The translations under genes were made by a program, and so were the position numbers. From assembly GCF_027923545.1 (NCBI RefSeq), contig NZ_BROH01000001.1, positions 434,001-498,000 of the forward strand: a stretch of DNA of 64,000 bases. Reading direction: 5' to 3'. The notes beneath the pieces were generated by a model. That model was not told where the DNA came from and did not search any database. It saw only the letters and a list, made by a program, of their open reading frames with translations. Each line of letters begins with the position of its first letter. Position 1 is the stretch's first letter. This DNA comes from Sinisalibacter aestuarii. GTDB lineage: Bacteria; Pseudomonadota; Alphaproteobacteria; Rhodobacterales; Rhodobacteraceae. This document shows, piece by piece, positions 28,537-36,553 of the stretch.

Positions 28537-28590
28537 GGGCACGGAGGCAGGCTCTTATCTGGCCAAGGCCAGTGGCCTGCCCCCGTGCCC
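28537..28590 (+). terminator. Intercistronic hairpin after dctP copy 2
   Basis: GGGCACGG (28537-28544) pairs with CCGTGCCC (28583-28590), and the inner GCAGGC pairs with GCCTGC, giving a long interrupted stem between dctP and the next EthD gene. There is no T-run; it probably modulates rather than ends transcription. Confidence 0.5.
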
Positions 28591-28612
28591 CAATCTCAGA
28601 AGGTAAGAGAAG

Positions 28613-29305
28613 ATGATCAGCCGATTTGGCCTACTTGTGAAAAACAGAGACTTGTCTTTCGAAGATTTCGACAATCATTGGCGCGACGTGCACGGCCCCC
28701 TGGGCGCCAGATTGCCCGGCCTTCGTGCCTATTATCACAATACGATCGTGGACAAGGAGCAGTTCGGCATCGAGTACGCACGCGGCGCCTGGGATCTCGA
28801 TGGGATTTCCGAGTTGGCTTTCGACGATATGGCTTCGATGAAGGAGGCCGTGGGCGACAACCCGCAGTCACGAGCGCTGTATGAAGACACGGATTTCGTT
28901 GACGATGTGAAGGTCGTGGCGTGTGAAAAGCACGTGGTCATTCCGTTTGATAGGAATGATGCCCCCTTCATCAAGCGAATGTCGCTCATTCGGCGACTGC
29001 CGGGCATATCGGTTGAGGAGTTCCGGCACGAATGGCTGAAGGTCCACGCTGACATGGTCCGGCAATGGCCCGACGTGCTCGGATACGTTCAGAACATCGT
29101 AGTGGGAAGATACCACAATTCCGGCAATGACGAGGTGGATTTCGATGCGGTCCCGATCGATGGGATTGTCGAGTTCTGGTACCGCGACAAGGACGTTGCG
29201 GCCGACGTTTACGCCAGCGATATCGTCGCTGAGGCCAAGGTGCATGGGCGCACGTTTCTTGGTGAAGTGACGCCCTATTTCGTCGAAGAACGCCGTGTAG
29301 TCTGA
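28613..29305 (+). CDS. Tandem EthD-domain protein, copy 2
   Basis: 230 residues, two EthD repeats: residues 1-115 (ISRFGLLVKNRDLSFEDFDN, HWRDVHGPLG) and 120-230 (IKRMSLIRRLPGISVEEFRH, EWLKVHADMV). It shares VACEKHVVIPF, GYVQNIV and PIDGIVEFWY with the other copies. The start follows AAGGTAAGAGAAG. It is the second gene after the orphan dctP, a repeat of the dctP-then-ethD order seen at 21784-25633. Function is not assigned. Confidence 0.85.
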   Translation: MISRFGLLVKNRDLSFEDFDNHWRDVHGPLGARLPGLRAYYHNTIVDKEQFGIEYARGAWDLDGISELAFDDMASMKEAVGDNPQSRALYEDTDFVDDVKVVACEKHVVIPFDRNDAPFIKRMSLIRRLPGISVEEFRHEWLKVHADMVRQWPDVLGYVQNIVVGRYHNSGNDEVDFDAVPIDGIVEFWYRDKDVAADVYASDIVAEAKVHGRTFLGEVTPYFVEERRVV

Positions 29306-29350
29306 CGCAACGCGACTCCCCGAACACCCCGTAAAAGCAAGGAAACCGCT

Positions 29351-30046
29351 ATGATTATTTCGCGATTTGGCTTCCTGGAAAAGAAGTCAGGCCTCTCGGC
29401 GGAAGAGTTCGACAAGCATTGGAAAAACGTTCACGGGCCGCTCGCTTCCCGGCTGCCCAGACTGACGGGTTACATACAGAATACGGTCGTCGATAAATCG
29501 CATTTTGAGACCATACTGCCCAGCGGAGAGCTGAATCTGGACGGTATCGCGGAACTCCAGTTTCGTTCGATCGAAGATATGAACGCTGCGATTTTCGACA
29601 GCCAGGAAGCACAAGATGTCTATCGCGACGTCGATTTTGTCGATGACGTAAAGGTTGTCGTCTGCGAGAAACATATCGTGACACCCATCGAACTGGGTGA
29701 CGGGCCCTACATCAAGCGAATTTCGTTGTTGAAACGTCTGCCTGGTGTTTCCCCCGAAGAGTTTCGACACGAATGGCTCGGTTTGCATGCGGAGCTGGTC
29801 AGCCAATGGGACAATGTTCTGGGCTATGTGCAGAACCTGGTTGTCGACCGCTTCCATAATCCCGGAACCGAGAGCGTCGGTCATGATGAGGTCCCCGTTG
29901 ACGGAATTGTGGAATTCTGGTTCCGGAACAAGGAGGAAGCGTCGCAGACCTATGCGTCCGAGGCCTGCGCGCGCACGCGCGATCACGGCGCTGACTTTGT
30001 GGAGCAGATCACCCCATTCTTCGTCGAGGATCGTAAATTGGTGTGA
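29351..30046 (+). CDS. Tandem EthD-domain protein, copy 3
   Basis: 231 residues with the same two-repeat build: residues 1-115 (ISRFGFLEKKSGLSAEEFDK, HWKNVHGPLA) and 120-231 (IKRISLLKRLPGVSPEEFRH, EWLGLHAELV). It is nearest to copy 2 (VDFVDDVKVV-CEKH and YIKR-like stretches), so the pair likely arose by tandem duplication. AAGGAAA precedes the start, 45 bases after copy 2. It closes the accessory block. Confidence 0.85.
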   Translation: MIISRFGFLEKKSGLSAEEFDKHWKNVHGPLASRLPRLTGYIQNTVVDKSHFETILPSGELNLDGIAELQFRSIEDMNAAIFDSQEAQDVYRDVDFVDDVKVVVCEKHIVTPIELGDGPYIKRISLLKRLPGVSPEEFRHEWLGLHAELVSQWDNVLGYVQNLVVDRFHNPGTESVGHDEVPVDGIVEFWFRNKEEASQTYASEACARTRDHGADFVEQITPFFVEDRKLV

Positions 30047-30081
30047 GCGCGTCTCCTGACAGCATCCATTGCGGGGTCTTG

Positions 30082-30558
30082 TCAGGAAAACCCGACATTG
30101 GGGGTATTATCTCGATGTTGTTGCGGGCGCATAGCGGCAATCCGTGGCAGACGAACTGTCCGGCGGTCAGGCCCGGTTTTAGCGGATTGACGTTGATCAG
30201 TGTGACGAGTCACTATAGTTGACCACAGCACCTCTGTAACCCACTGAAAAACATAAGTCGGATTTTGATGAGAGTCATGGCCTCTGCCATTCGACTCTCC
30301 AATTCTGGTTACTCGCAGGGCGAAAGAAAACCGGCCAAGCCGGTTCTCTGATCTCTCGTTGATGGAGGCTAGCTTCGCGTGCAGTACCTCGAACGCGTCG
30401 GAGATGTATTTGAGAAAGATCAGGCCCAGCGCCACATGTTTGTACTCGGAAGGTTCGAGGCTGCCACGTAGCTTGTCGGCGGCCTTGAAAAGATCGGCTG
30501 CAAAAGCCAGATCACCCGCTCTGTCGGTCGTACCGGTCAAGTCACCACTCCCATTCAC
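30082..30558 (-). pseudogene. hsdM: Truncated type I restriction-modification methyltransferase (HsdM N-terminal fragment)
   Basis: On the minus strand, 30558 down to about 30370 encodes LFKAADKLRGSLEPSEYKHV followed by ALGLIFLKYISDAFEVLHAK, the hallmark N-terminal helical domain of HsdM. After about 63 residues homology stops and the frame reads through unrelated sequence to a stop at 30082. The methylase domain (NPPF motif) and the hsdS and hsdR genes are missing, so this is a relic left by deletion or recombination. Confidence 0.75.
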
Positions 30559-30752
30559 TTTTCCAAGTATTGGCCCAACGCGAGTCTCGATGAAAGCCCC
30601 GAACATACGTCTAGTGGTTGAGCGGGTCTCAACACGATGCCTCACGCGCCGTGGATGGCGCCCTTTTCGACTCTCCCCCCGCTGTCTGCAGCGACGGGCG
30701 CTTCTTCCGTGCCACGATCTCAGCGTACGGGTTCATATAGGAACAAGTCGGC

Positions 30753-31061
30753 TCATAGCTTTCCTTGTCGGGCATTCCTGCAGAACTCATCCAATTTTGA
30801 GTTCCGGTTCAGGTACCGCACGATTTCTTCGTGACGCCTGTCGGCACGTATGGCGGCTTGCTCAAGGGTGAGACCGAGTTCGCTGCCACCCATCATCACA
30901 TGATGAAGTAGTCTGTCACCGAAGTTGATATCGCAGATGTTCTCAGCGACATTGATACGCGCTGCCATTTCAATGTGATAATTGGTTTCGGCAAAGGCTG
31001 GCGTTGTGGAAAGCACTGAAAAAAGGAACACAATTCCGCTGAGGCGGTTGTTTCGGGACAT
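30753..31061 (-). CDS. Small secreted hypothetical protein
   Basis: 102 residues. A Sec signal peptide is clear: positive RNNR, hydrophobic core GIVFLFSVLSTTPAFA, cleavage before ETNYH. The mature part of about 77 residues has two cysteines (CDINF and EFCRN) that could form a disulfide. GAGGAAA precedes the start. No family is recognised. It lies in the lower-GC island remnant between the hsdM relic and tRNA-Lys, so it may be cargo. Confidence 0.55.
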   Translation of the reverse strand: MSRNNRLSGIVFLFSVLSTTPAFAETNYHIEMAARINVAENICDINFGDRLLHHVMMGGSELGLTLEQAAIRADRRHEEIVRYLNRNSKLDEFCRNARQGKL

Positions 31062-31326
31062 CTAATTTCCTCGTCAAAAAAGGTACTCAGGGTGAACTGC
31101 TATTACGAACCCAATATGGCAACATTTTGGATGTGGTTTTCCGAGGTCGTTACGGAAGGATCACGTCCTGCCGTTGCCGAGGTGCCCAAGGCATTGGCGA
31201 TCAGCGATGCGCGCGTTTCGGCAGAGATGTCCCGGAGTGCCCTGCAAGCGCTAGGTTCGACGGTATTGACGGCCGATTGGAGGCAGGTGTTCGTGGGCTG
31301 CCTCCAAATTGCCTCCAGAAACGACA
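31062..31326. other. Gap between the small secreted gene and the tRNA terminator
   Basis: About 265 bases. Short open frames exist on both strands, but none has a ribosome site or family features. GGAGGCAG and CTGCCTCC form an imperfectly placed inverted repeat near 31284-31310. No integrase could be recognised. Confidence 0.4.
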
Positions 31327-31356
31327 AAGGGCTTAGCCGGTTTCGGCTAAGCCCTT
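31327..31356 (-). terminator. Terminator of tRNA-Lys
   Basis: AAGGGCTTAGCC (31327-31338) and GGCTAAGCCCTT (31345-31356) form a perfect 12-base stem with a six-base loop. On the minus strand the stem is followed by a T-rich TTTGTCGTTT stretch, just 3' of the tRNA. Confidence 0.8.
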
Positions 31357-31364
31357 GATTTCAG

Positions 31365-31440
31365 TGGTGAGCCGTGCAGGATTCGAACCTGCGACCCACT
31401 GATTAAAAGTCAGTTGCTCTACCAACTGAGCTAACGGCCC
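31365..31440 (-). tRNA. tRNA-Lys (anticodon TTT)
   Basis: A 76-base tRNA with encoded CCA. Minus-strand reading starts GGGCCGTTAGCTCAGTTGGT, the anticodon arm is CTGACTTTTAATCAG with TTT as anticodon, and the T arm GCAGGTTCGAATCCTGC is canonical. The acceptor stem pairs GGGCCGT with ACGGCTC, with one G-U. tRNA genes of this kind are frequent integration sites, and island-like scrap lies directly 3' of it. Confidence 0.96.
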
Positions 31441-31452
31441 ACTGCGGAGGGC

Positions 31453-31481
31453 TAGGTATCGTCGCCCGCCCACTGGGTCAA
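31453..31481 (-). promoter_or_regulatory. Putative promoter of tRNA-Lys
   Basis: On the minus strand TTGACC (31481-31476) is followed after 17 bases by TACCTA (31458-31453), about 13 bases before the tRNA. Spacing and position suit a sigma-70 promoter. Confidence 0.5.
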
Positions 31482-31568
31482 GCCCAAAAACCGAAGATTT
31501 CGCGGTGCTGCTGGCAAATGCGTCCGGGCGGGCGTATATGCGGGCTTATGGCGGATAGCTTGGGCGAT

Positions 31569-32381
31569 ATGGGCCTTGCCTTCATGAAGTGGCATGGGGC
31601 CGGGAATGACTTCGTGATCATCGATTCACGGGGGCGGGATGCCGTTGTCACCGCACCGCTCGCGAAGGCCCTGGGCGACCGGCACCGGGGTGTCGGCTTT
31701 GACCAGCTTGCCGAGATTCGCAGCTCCGACACGGCGGATGTCGATCTGGATTTCTGGAACAACGATGGCAGCCGGGCGGAGGCGTGCGGCAATGCGACCC
31801 GCTGCGTGGCGCGCTACATGATGGACCAGACCGGCAAGACGGCGCTGACCATCCGCACGGTGCGCGGGGTGCTGGAAGCGCGGCTCGCCGGGGGCGAGGT
31901 TTCGGTCAATATGGGCCAGCCGCAGCTTGCGCGCGATGAGCTGGCGCTGGCGGGCGAGGTGGATCCGGCGCATCTGCCGCTGGCGGGCGACCCGATGGCG
32001 GTGGGGATGGGCAATCTGCACGCGGTCTTTTTCGTCGACGATGCTGAGGCGGTGGATGTGGCCGGGATCGGGCCGCGGATCGAGACCGACCCGCTGTTTC
32101 CCGCCCGTACCAATGTGGAATTCGCCGAGATCCGGGCGCGCGACGAGATCCGTATGCGGGTTTGGGAGCGGGGCACGGGCATCACCCTTGCCTGTGGTTC
32201 CGGTGCCTGCGCGACGGCGGTCGCGGCGGCCCAGCGGGGGCTGACCGACCGCAAGGTGCGCATGGAGGTCGATGGCGGCTGGCTGGTGCTCGACTGGCGC
32301 GACGACGGCGTGTGGATGACGGGGCCGACCGCGCATGTGTTCGATGCCGTGCTCCCGCAAGCCTTTCTGGATTCGCTGTGA
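31569..32381 (+). CDS. dapF: Diaminopimelate epimerase
   Basis: 270 residues from ATG 31569 ([18 protein letters not shown]). Starts at 31548 and 31584 are also possible, as none has a strong Shine-Dalgarno. The two catalytic cysteines are in EACGNATRC (about residue 75) and LACGSGACA (about residue 216). It converts LL- to meso-diaminopimelate, the last step before lysine and peptidoglycan. The stop overlaps the mtaB start by one base. Confidence 0.95.
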   Translation: MGLAFMKWHGAGNDFVIIDSRGRDAVVTAPLAKALGDRHRGVGFDQLAEIRSSDTADVDLDFWNNDGSRAEACGNATRCVARYMMDQTGKTALTIRTVRGVLEARLAGGEVSVNMGQPQLARDELALAGEVDPAHLPLAGDPMAVGMGNLHAVFFVDDAEAVDVAGIGPRIETDPLFPARTNVEFAEIRARDEIRMRVWERGTGITLACGSGACATAVAAAQRGLTDRKVRMEVDGGWLVLDWRDDGVWMTGPTAHVFDAVLPQAFLDSL

Positions 32382-33634
32382 TGACCGCGAAGCCGCCGAT
32401 ATTCGCGACGCTGGGCTGTCGCCTCAACGCCTATGAAACAGAAGCGATGAAAGCGCTGGCGCAGCAGGCCGGCGTGGAAGGGGCCGTGGTGGTCAATACC
32501 TGCGCCGTCACCGCCGAAGCCGTGCGCAAGGCGCGGCAGGAAATCCGCCGCCTGCGCCGGGAAAACCCCGACGCCAGGCTCATCGTCACCGGCTGCGCGG
32601 CGCAGACCGAACCCGAAACCTTCGCCGGCATGGCCGAGGTCGATGCGGTGATCGGCAATGCCGAGAAGATGGCGCCCGCCACCTGGGCCGGGCTGATCGG
32701 CGAGACGGAGCGGGTACGGGTGGACGATATCATGTCGGTCACTGAGACGGCGGGGCATCTGATCGACGGGTTCGGCACCCGCTCGCGGGCCTATGTGCAG
32801 GTTCAGAACGGCTGCGATCACCGTTGCACCTTTTGCATCATTCCCTATGGCCGGGGCAATTCGCGTTCGGTGCCGGCGGGCGTGGTGGTGGAGCAGATCA
32901 GGCGGCTGGTGGGCTCGGGCTACAATGAGGTGGTGCTGACGGGGGTGGACCTCACTTCCTGGGGCGCCGATCTGCCGGGCGAGCCGCGCCTTGGCGATCT
33001 GGTGATGCGCATTCTGAAGCTGGTGCCGGACCTTGCCCGGCTGCGCATTTCGTCCATCGACTCGATCGAGGCCGATGACAATCTGATGCAGGCCATCGCC
33101 ACCGAGCCGCGCCTGATGCCGCATCTGCATCTCAGCCTGCAGCATGGCGACAACCTGATCCTGAAGCGGATGAAGCGGCGGCATTCGCGCGAAGATGCCA
33201 TCGCCTTTACCGAAGAGGCGCGGCGGCTGCGGCCCGACATGACCTTCGGCGCCGATATCATTGCCGGGTTCCCGACCGAGACTGAGGCGCATTTCGAGAA
33301 TTCGCTGAAACTTGTGGAGGAATGCGGGCTGACATGGCTTCACGTCTTCCCCTATTCGCCGCGTCAGGGCACACCGGCGGCACGGATGCCGCAGGTGCAT
33401 GGCCGCGCGATCAGGGAACGGGCCGGCCGGCTGCGCGCGGCGGGCGAGGCGCGGGTCATCCGGCATCTCGATCAGCAGATCGGCAAACGCCACCCGGTGC
33501 TGATGGAAAGCCCGCGGATGGGCCGCACGGCGCAGTTTGCCGAGGTCGTCTTCGCCAGCGATCAGCCCGAGGGGCAGATTGTCGAGGCGCTGATTTCCGG
33601 CCGTGACGTTGCGCAACTCAGAGCCGAATCATAG
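32381..33634 (+). CDS. mtaB: tRNA t6A37 methylthiotransferase MtaB
   Basis: 417 residues. The N-terminal UPF0004-type domain has ATLGCRLNAYETE, NTCAVT and VTGCAAQ, supplying three cysteines for one Fe-S cluster. The radical SAM motif is CDHRCTFC (CxxxCxxC) near residue 148, and a TRAM-like end follows. GCRLNAYE distinguishes MtaB from MiaB and RimO. It adds a methylthio group to t6A at position 37 of certain tRNAs. It is coupled to dapF by a TGATG junction. Confidence 0.94.
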   Translation: MTAKPPIFATLGCRLNAYETEAMKALAQQAGVEGAVVVNTCAVTAEAVRKARQEIRRLRRENPDARLIVTGCAAQTEPETFAGMAEVDAVIGNAEKMAPATWAGLIGETERVRVDDIMSVTETAGHLIDGFGTRSRAYVQVQNGCDHRCTFCIIPYGRGNSRSVPAGVVVEQIRRLVGSGYNEVVLTGVDLTSWGADLPGEPRLGDLVMRILKLVPDLARLRISSIDSIEADDNLMQAIATEPRLMPHLHLSLQHGDNLILKRMKRRHSREDAIAFTEEARRLRPDMTFGADIIAGFPTETEAHFENSLKLVEECGLTWLHVFPYSPRQGTPAARMPQVHGRAIRERAGRLRAAGEARVIRHLDQQIGKRHPVLMESPRMGRTAQFAEVVFASDQPEGQIVEALISGRDVAQLRAES

Positions 33635-33692
33635 ACGTGGCGCGCACGCTCTGATTTTCTACCCATGGTGTGATGGAACGCCGGAGACCTGA

Positions 33693-34349
33693 ATGCATCC
33701 GAACCCTGTTTTCCGAAGCCGCCCGCCGGCGGCCAATATTGATTTCGCGCGAGAACGCGGTTTTGGCGTTGTCAGTGTGAACGGCAATATCGGCCCGCTC
33801 GCCGTGCATGTGCCGTTTGTGCTGTCCGATGACGGCGAGACGGTGCTCATGCACCTGATGCGATCCAATCCGCTCATGTCTGTGCTGAGTCAGCCCCTGC
33901 CCGCGCTGCTGACGGTTTCGGGCCCCGATGGCTATGTCTCGCCCGATTGGTATGGCGTGCCCGACCAGGTGCCGACATGGAATTATGTGGCGGTGCAACT
34001 GCGCGGGCATCTGGAGCGGTTGCCGGATGAGCGGCTGGAAGATGTGCTCGACACGTTGACCGAGCGCTTCGAGGCGCCGCTTGCGTCGAAAACGCCGTGG
34101 CGGGCGGAGAAGATGACGCCCGATCTGCGCAGCCGGATGATGCGCGCCATCGTGCCGGTGCGGCTGGTGATCGAAGAGGTGTCGGGCACCTGGAAGCTCT
34201 CGCAGAACAAACCCGAGGCGGTGCGGCTGGCGGCAGCCGATGCCGTCGGCGGCGGCCAGGGCCAGGAGCTGGATGCGCTCTCGGCGCTGATGCGCCACCT
34301 GCCGGAAGACCCGCCGATGGATGTGGACAGATCGGATGAGCAAACGTAA
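33693..34349 (+). CDS. PaiB-like FMN-binding protein
   Basis: 218 residues. It begins HPNPVFR and contains HVPFVLSDDGETVLMHLMR, DGYVSPDWYG, VPTWNYVAV and AGREIPA-type equivalents (RAIVPVRLVIEEVSGTWKLS), the pattern of the PaiB/FMN-binding split-barrel family. In Bacillus PaiB is linked to repression of protease and sporulation genes; here only FMN binding is likely. It sits alone after mtaB. Confidence 0.87.
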   Translation: MHPNPVFRSRPPAANIDFARERGFGVVSVNGNIGPLAVHVPFVLSDDGETVLMHLMRSNPLMSVLSQPLPALLTVSGPDGYVSPDWYGVPDQVPTWNYVAVQLRGHLERLPDERLEDVLDTLTERFEAPLASKTPWRAEKMTPDLRSRMMRAIVPVRLVIEEVSGTWKLSQNKPEAVRLAAADAVGGGQGQELDALSALMRHLPEDPPMDVDRSDEQT

Positions 34350-34373
34350 TCTCCCAATGTAAAGGAGAATAAC

Positions 34374-34652
34374 ATGCCTCTGCCCCTTGCTCCGATCACT
34401 GCTATTGCGTTGCGCTACGGCACCGTGGCGCTTGCCACCTACACGCTTGCCCGCCGGGTCGAGCGCGGACGGCGCGACCAGCGCGCCGAGGATGCGCATG
34501 ACGATATCCCCGAAGGGCTGACCGCGCGGCGGGAGTCCGAACAGGTGAACGCCACCGGGCGGATGCGGCGGGTGTTCCGCTTCGGCGCCGACGGGCCGGG
34601 CCTGGAGATCGACGCCAGCGCCCTTGGGCGGGTCCGCTTCCGGAGGGTCTGA
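34374..34652 (+). CDS. Small conserved hypothetical protein
   Basis: 92 residues, with AAAGGAGAA eleven bases before the start. A short hydrophobic N-terminal segment (PLAPITAIALRYGTVALATY) is followed by an Arg-rich charged region and RVFRFGADGPGLEIDASALG near the end. This looks like a small membrane-anchored protein with a cytoplasmic tail. No function is recognised. It lies between the PaiB-like gene and a GST, with one base before the latter. Confidence 0.75.
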   Translation: MPLPLAPITAIALRYGTVALATYTLARRVERGRRDQRAEDAHDDIPEGLTARRESEQVNATGRMRRVFRFGADGPGLEIDASALGRVRFRRV

Positions 34653-34653
34653 G

Positions 34654-35259
34654 ATGATGCAATTGCTGTTCGCCCCGGCATCGCCCTATGCGCGCAAGGT
34701 CCGGGTGCTTCTGCATGAGCTGGGTGAGTCCGACAGCGTGGAGCTGGTGGAAGTGGCCACCAGCCCAACGGCGCCGGCCACCGAAGTGGCTGCCGCCCAT
34801 GCTCTGAAAAAGATCCCCGCGCTGATCCGTCCCGAAGGCTGCACGCTGTATGACAGCCGCGTCATCACCCGCTACCTCGATACGCGCGCCGGCGGGCGCT
34901 TCTACCCCGCGAGCCATATCTGGGAGACGCTTACGCTGGAAGCCACGGGTGACGGGATCATGGATGCGGCGGTGCTCATGGTCTACGAGGGCCGCTGCCG
35001 CCCGGACGACAAGCAGGATCACGGCTGGCTCGATGCCCAATGGGGCAAGATCGAGAATGCGCTCGATGCGTTGAGCGACCGCTGGATGAGCCATCTTGCG
35101 GGCCCGTTGGATATGGGCGTGATCGCGGTGGGCTGTGCGCTGGCCTATCTCGATTTCCGCCATGCCGACCGGCAATGGCGCCAGGGCCGCGATGCGCTGG
35201 ACGACTGGTTTGCCGTGTTCGCCGAGCGCGAAAGTATGCAGGCGACGCGCCCGGCCTGA
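34654..35259 (+). CDS. Glutathione S-transferase family protein
   Basis: 201 residues from ATG 34654 (CGGAGGG upstream). The thioredoxin-like N-terminal domain shows LLFAPASPYARKVRVLLHE (the glutathione-activating Ser/Tyr region), KKIPALI with the cis-Pro, and LYDSRVITRYLD, the GST glutathione-binding segment. The C-terminal half is all-helical. The substrate is unknown. Confidence 0.9.
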   Translation: MMQLLFAPASPYARKVRVLLHELGESDSVELVEVATSPTAPATEVAAAHALKKIPALIRPEGCTLYDSRVITRYLDTRAGGRFYPASHIWETLTLEATGDGIMDAAVLMVYEGRCRPDDKQDHGWLDAQWGKIENALDALSDRWMSHLAGPLDMGVIAVGCALAYLDFRHADRQWRQGRDALDDWFAVFAERESMQATRPA

Positions 35260-35261
35260 CT

Positions 35262-35756
35262 TCAGCCGCGTTTGCGGCGCAGCCAGGCGCCAATGCGGCG
35301 GCGAAACCCGCGCTCGACCAGAACGCCGAGGGTCCAGCCGGCCAGAACCTGCCACGGGTTGTGTTTGTCTGCATCGACGCGCGAGGCGCCGGTGAATCCG
35401 GCGGCGAGGATCACCGCGGTGGCGGTCACCGGGCTTGACCGTGCGCATTCGGCAACGATGGCGGAGGCTCCGAAAGCCGCCGCGGCGCTGTGGCCGGAGG
35501 GGAAGCCCCGGGTCTCGCCGTTCGGGCGGATATTGATCGGCGTGTCGGCCAGCGCCGTCTTCGGGGCGTAGATCGCGGCGTTGAGCAGGGCCAGCCGGCC
35601 GAGATATTCGATGCCGTTCCCGGTGAGCACCGCACAGCCGAAACCGAGCGTGGGCAAGGCAAAGCGCAGCGTGTCGCCCCAGCGTTCGGGGATGGGCGGC
35701 GTAAGCGCCAGAACGCCCGCCAGCACCACCAGAATCACCTGGTTCCGCCAGTTCAT
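35262..35756 (-). CDS. PAP2-superfamily membrane phosphatase-like protein with altered active site
   Basis: 164 residues from ATG 35756 (GGGAG upstream); longer frames add about 100 low-complexity residues without support. PAP2 motifs are visible: IRPNG (motif 1 region), PSGHS (motif 2) and SRVDADKH (motif 3). The usual Asp four residues after the last His, which supports catalysis, is Gln here (KHNPWQVLAG). It has about four membrane segments. It may dephosphorylate lipid phosphates, or activity may be reduced. It converges with the GST gene with two bases between stops. Confidence 0.8.
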   Translation of the reverse strand: MNWRNQVILVVLAGVLALTPPIPERWGDTLRFALPTLGFGCAVLTGNGIEYLGRLALLNAAIYAPKTALADTPINIRPNGETRGFPSGHSAAAAFGASAIVAECARSSPVTATAVILAAGFTGASRVDADKHNPWQVLAGWTLGVLVERGFRRRIGAWLRRKRG

Positions 35757-35977
35757 CAGAGTCTCCCGCACGCCCGGTCTCCTCCGCTCAGGGGCGGCAA
35801 CTGCGCCCGCATTGCCCGCGATATGCGACGATCCGGCCCATCTATTGGCCCCCCTGCGCGCGATTGTCCGCTGGACTGGTTTAATTTCACACGCTAAACA
35901 GCCGCGCAATGGGCTGCGGGAAACCGTGGCCTGAGGTCTGTTTGGCTGCAACGCGGCCCAAGAAGGGAGAGGATCTC

Positions 35978-36541
35978 GTGTCACACGCAGACGATCAACA
36001 GGGGACCCGCAGGGATTTCCTCTACTACGCCACCGGCGGTGCCGGTGTCGTGGCAACGGGCGCCGCTGTCTGGCCGCTCGTCAACCAGATGAACCCCTCG
36101 GCCGATGTGCGGGCGCTGAGCTCGATCCGGGTTGATATCTCCGACGTCGCCGAAGGCAGCCAGCTTACCGTGAAATGGCTTGGCAAGCCGGTCTTCATCC
36201 GCAACCGCAGCGCGGAAGATATCGAAAACGCCCGGGCCGATTCCCTGGACGATCTGCCCGACCAGAATGCACGCAACGCCAATATCGACCCGTCCGCCGA
36301 TGCGTCGGACGCGAACCGCACCCTCGACGAAGAGGGCAGGTGGCTGGTGATGATGGGCGTCTGCACGCATCTCGGCTGTGTGCCGCTCGGCAACGGTGCC
36401 GGCGATTACCATGGCTGGTACTGCCCCTGCCACGGCTCGCACTACGATGCCGCTGGCCGTATCCGCAAAGGTCCTGCGCCCGAGAACCTGCCGATTCCGG
36501 TCGCCGAATTCGTCGACGAAACGACGATCAAGCTGGGTTAA
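35978..36541 (+). CDS. petA: Ubiquinol-cytochrome c reductase Rieske iron-sulfur subunit
   Basis: 187 residues from GTG 35978 (GAAGGGAGAGG upstream). A twin-arginine motif ([10 protein letters not shown]) and one membrane anchor ([15 protein letters not shown]) lead into the Rieske domain. The 2Fe-2S ligands are CTHLGC (about residue 129) and CPCHGSHYD (about residue 149). It shuttles electrons from ubiquinol to cytochrome c1 on the periplasmic side of the bc1 complex. First gene of petABC. Confidence 0.97.
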   Translation: MSHADDQQGTRRDFLYYATGGAGVVATGAAVWPLVNQMNPSADVRALSSIRVDISDVAEGSQLTVKWLGKPVFIRNRSAEDIENARADSLDDLPDQNARNANIDPSADASDANRTLDEEGRWLVMMGVCTHLGCVPLGNGAGDYHGWYCPCHGSHYDAAGRIRKGPAPENLPIPVAEFVDETTIKLG

Positions 36542-36553
36542 GGGAGGAACTTC

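Noticed and set aside
30054-30087. TCCTGACA...TGTCAGGA as a terminator of the EthD operon
   Set aside because: Stem of eight with an 18-base loop and no T-run on the plus strand; too weak to call.
31284-31310. Inverted GGAGGCAG/CTGCCTCC near tRNA-Lys as a possible attachment core
   Set aside because: No second copy of it or of the tRNA 3' end was found in the window, and no integrase is present, so an attachment site cannot be claimed.
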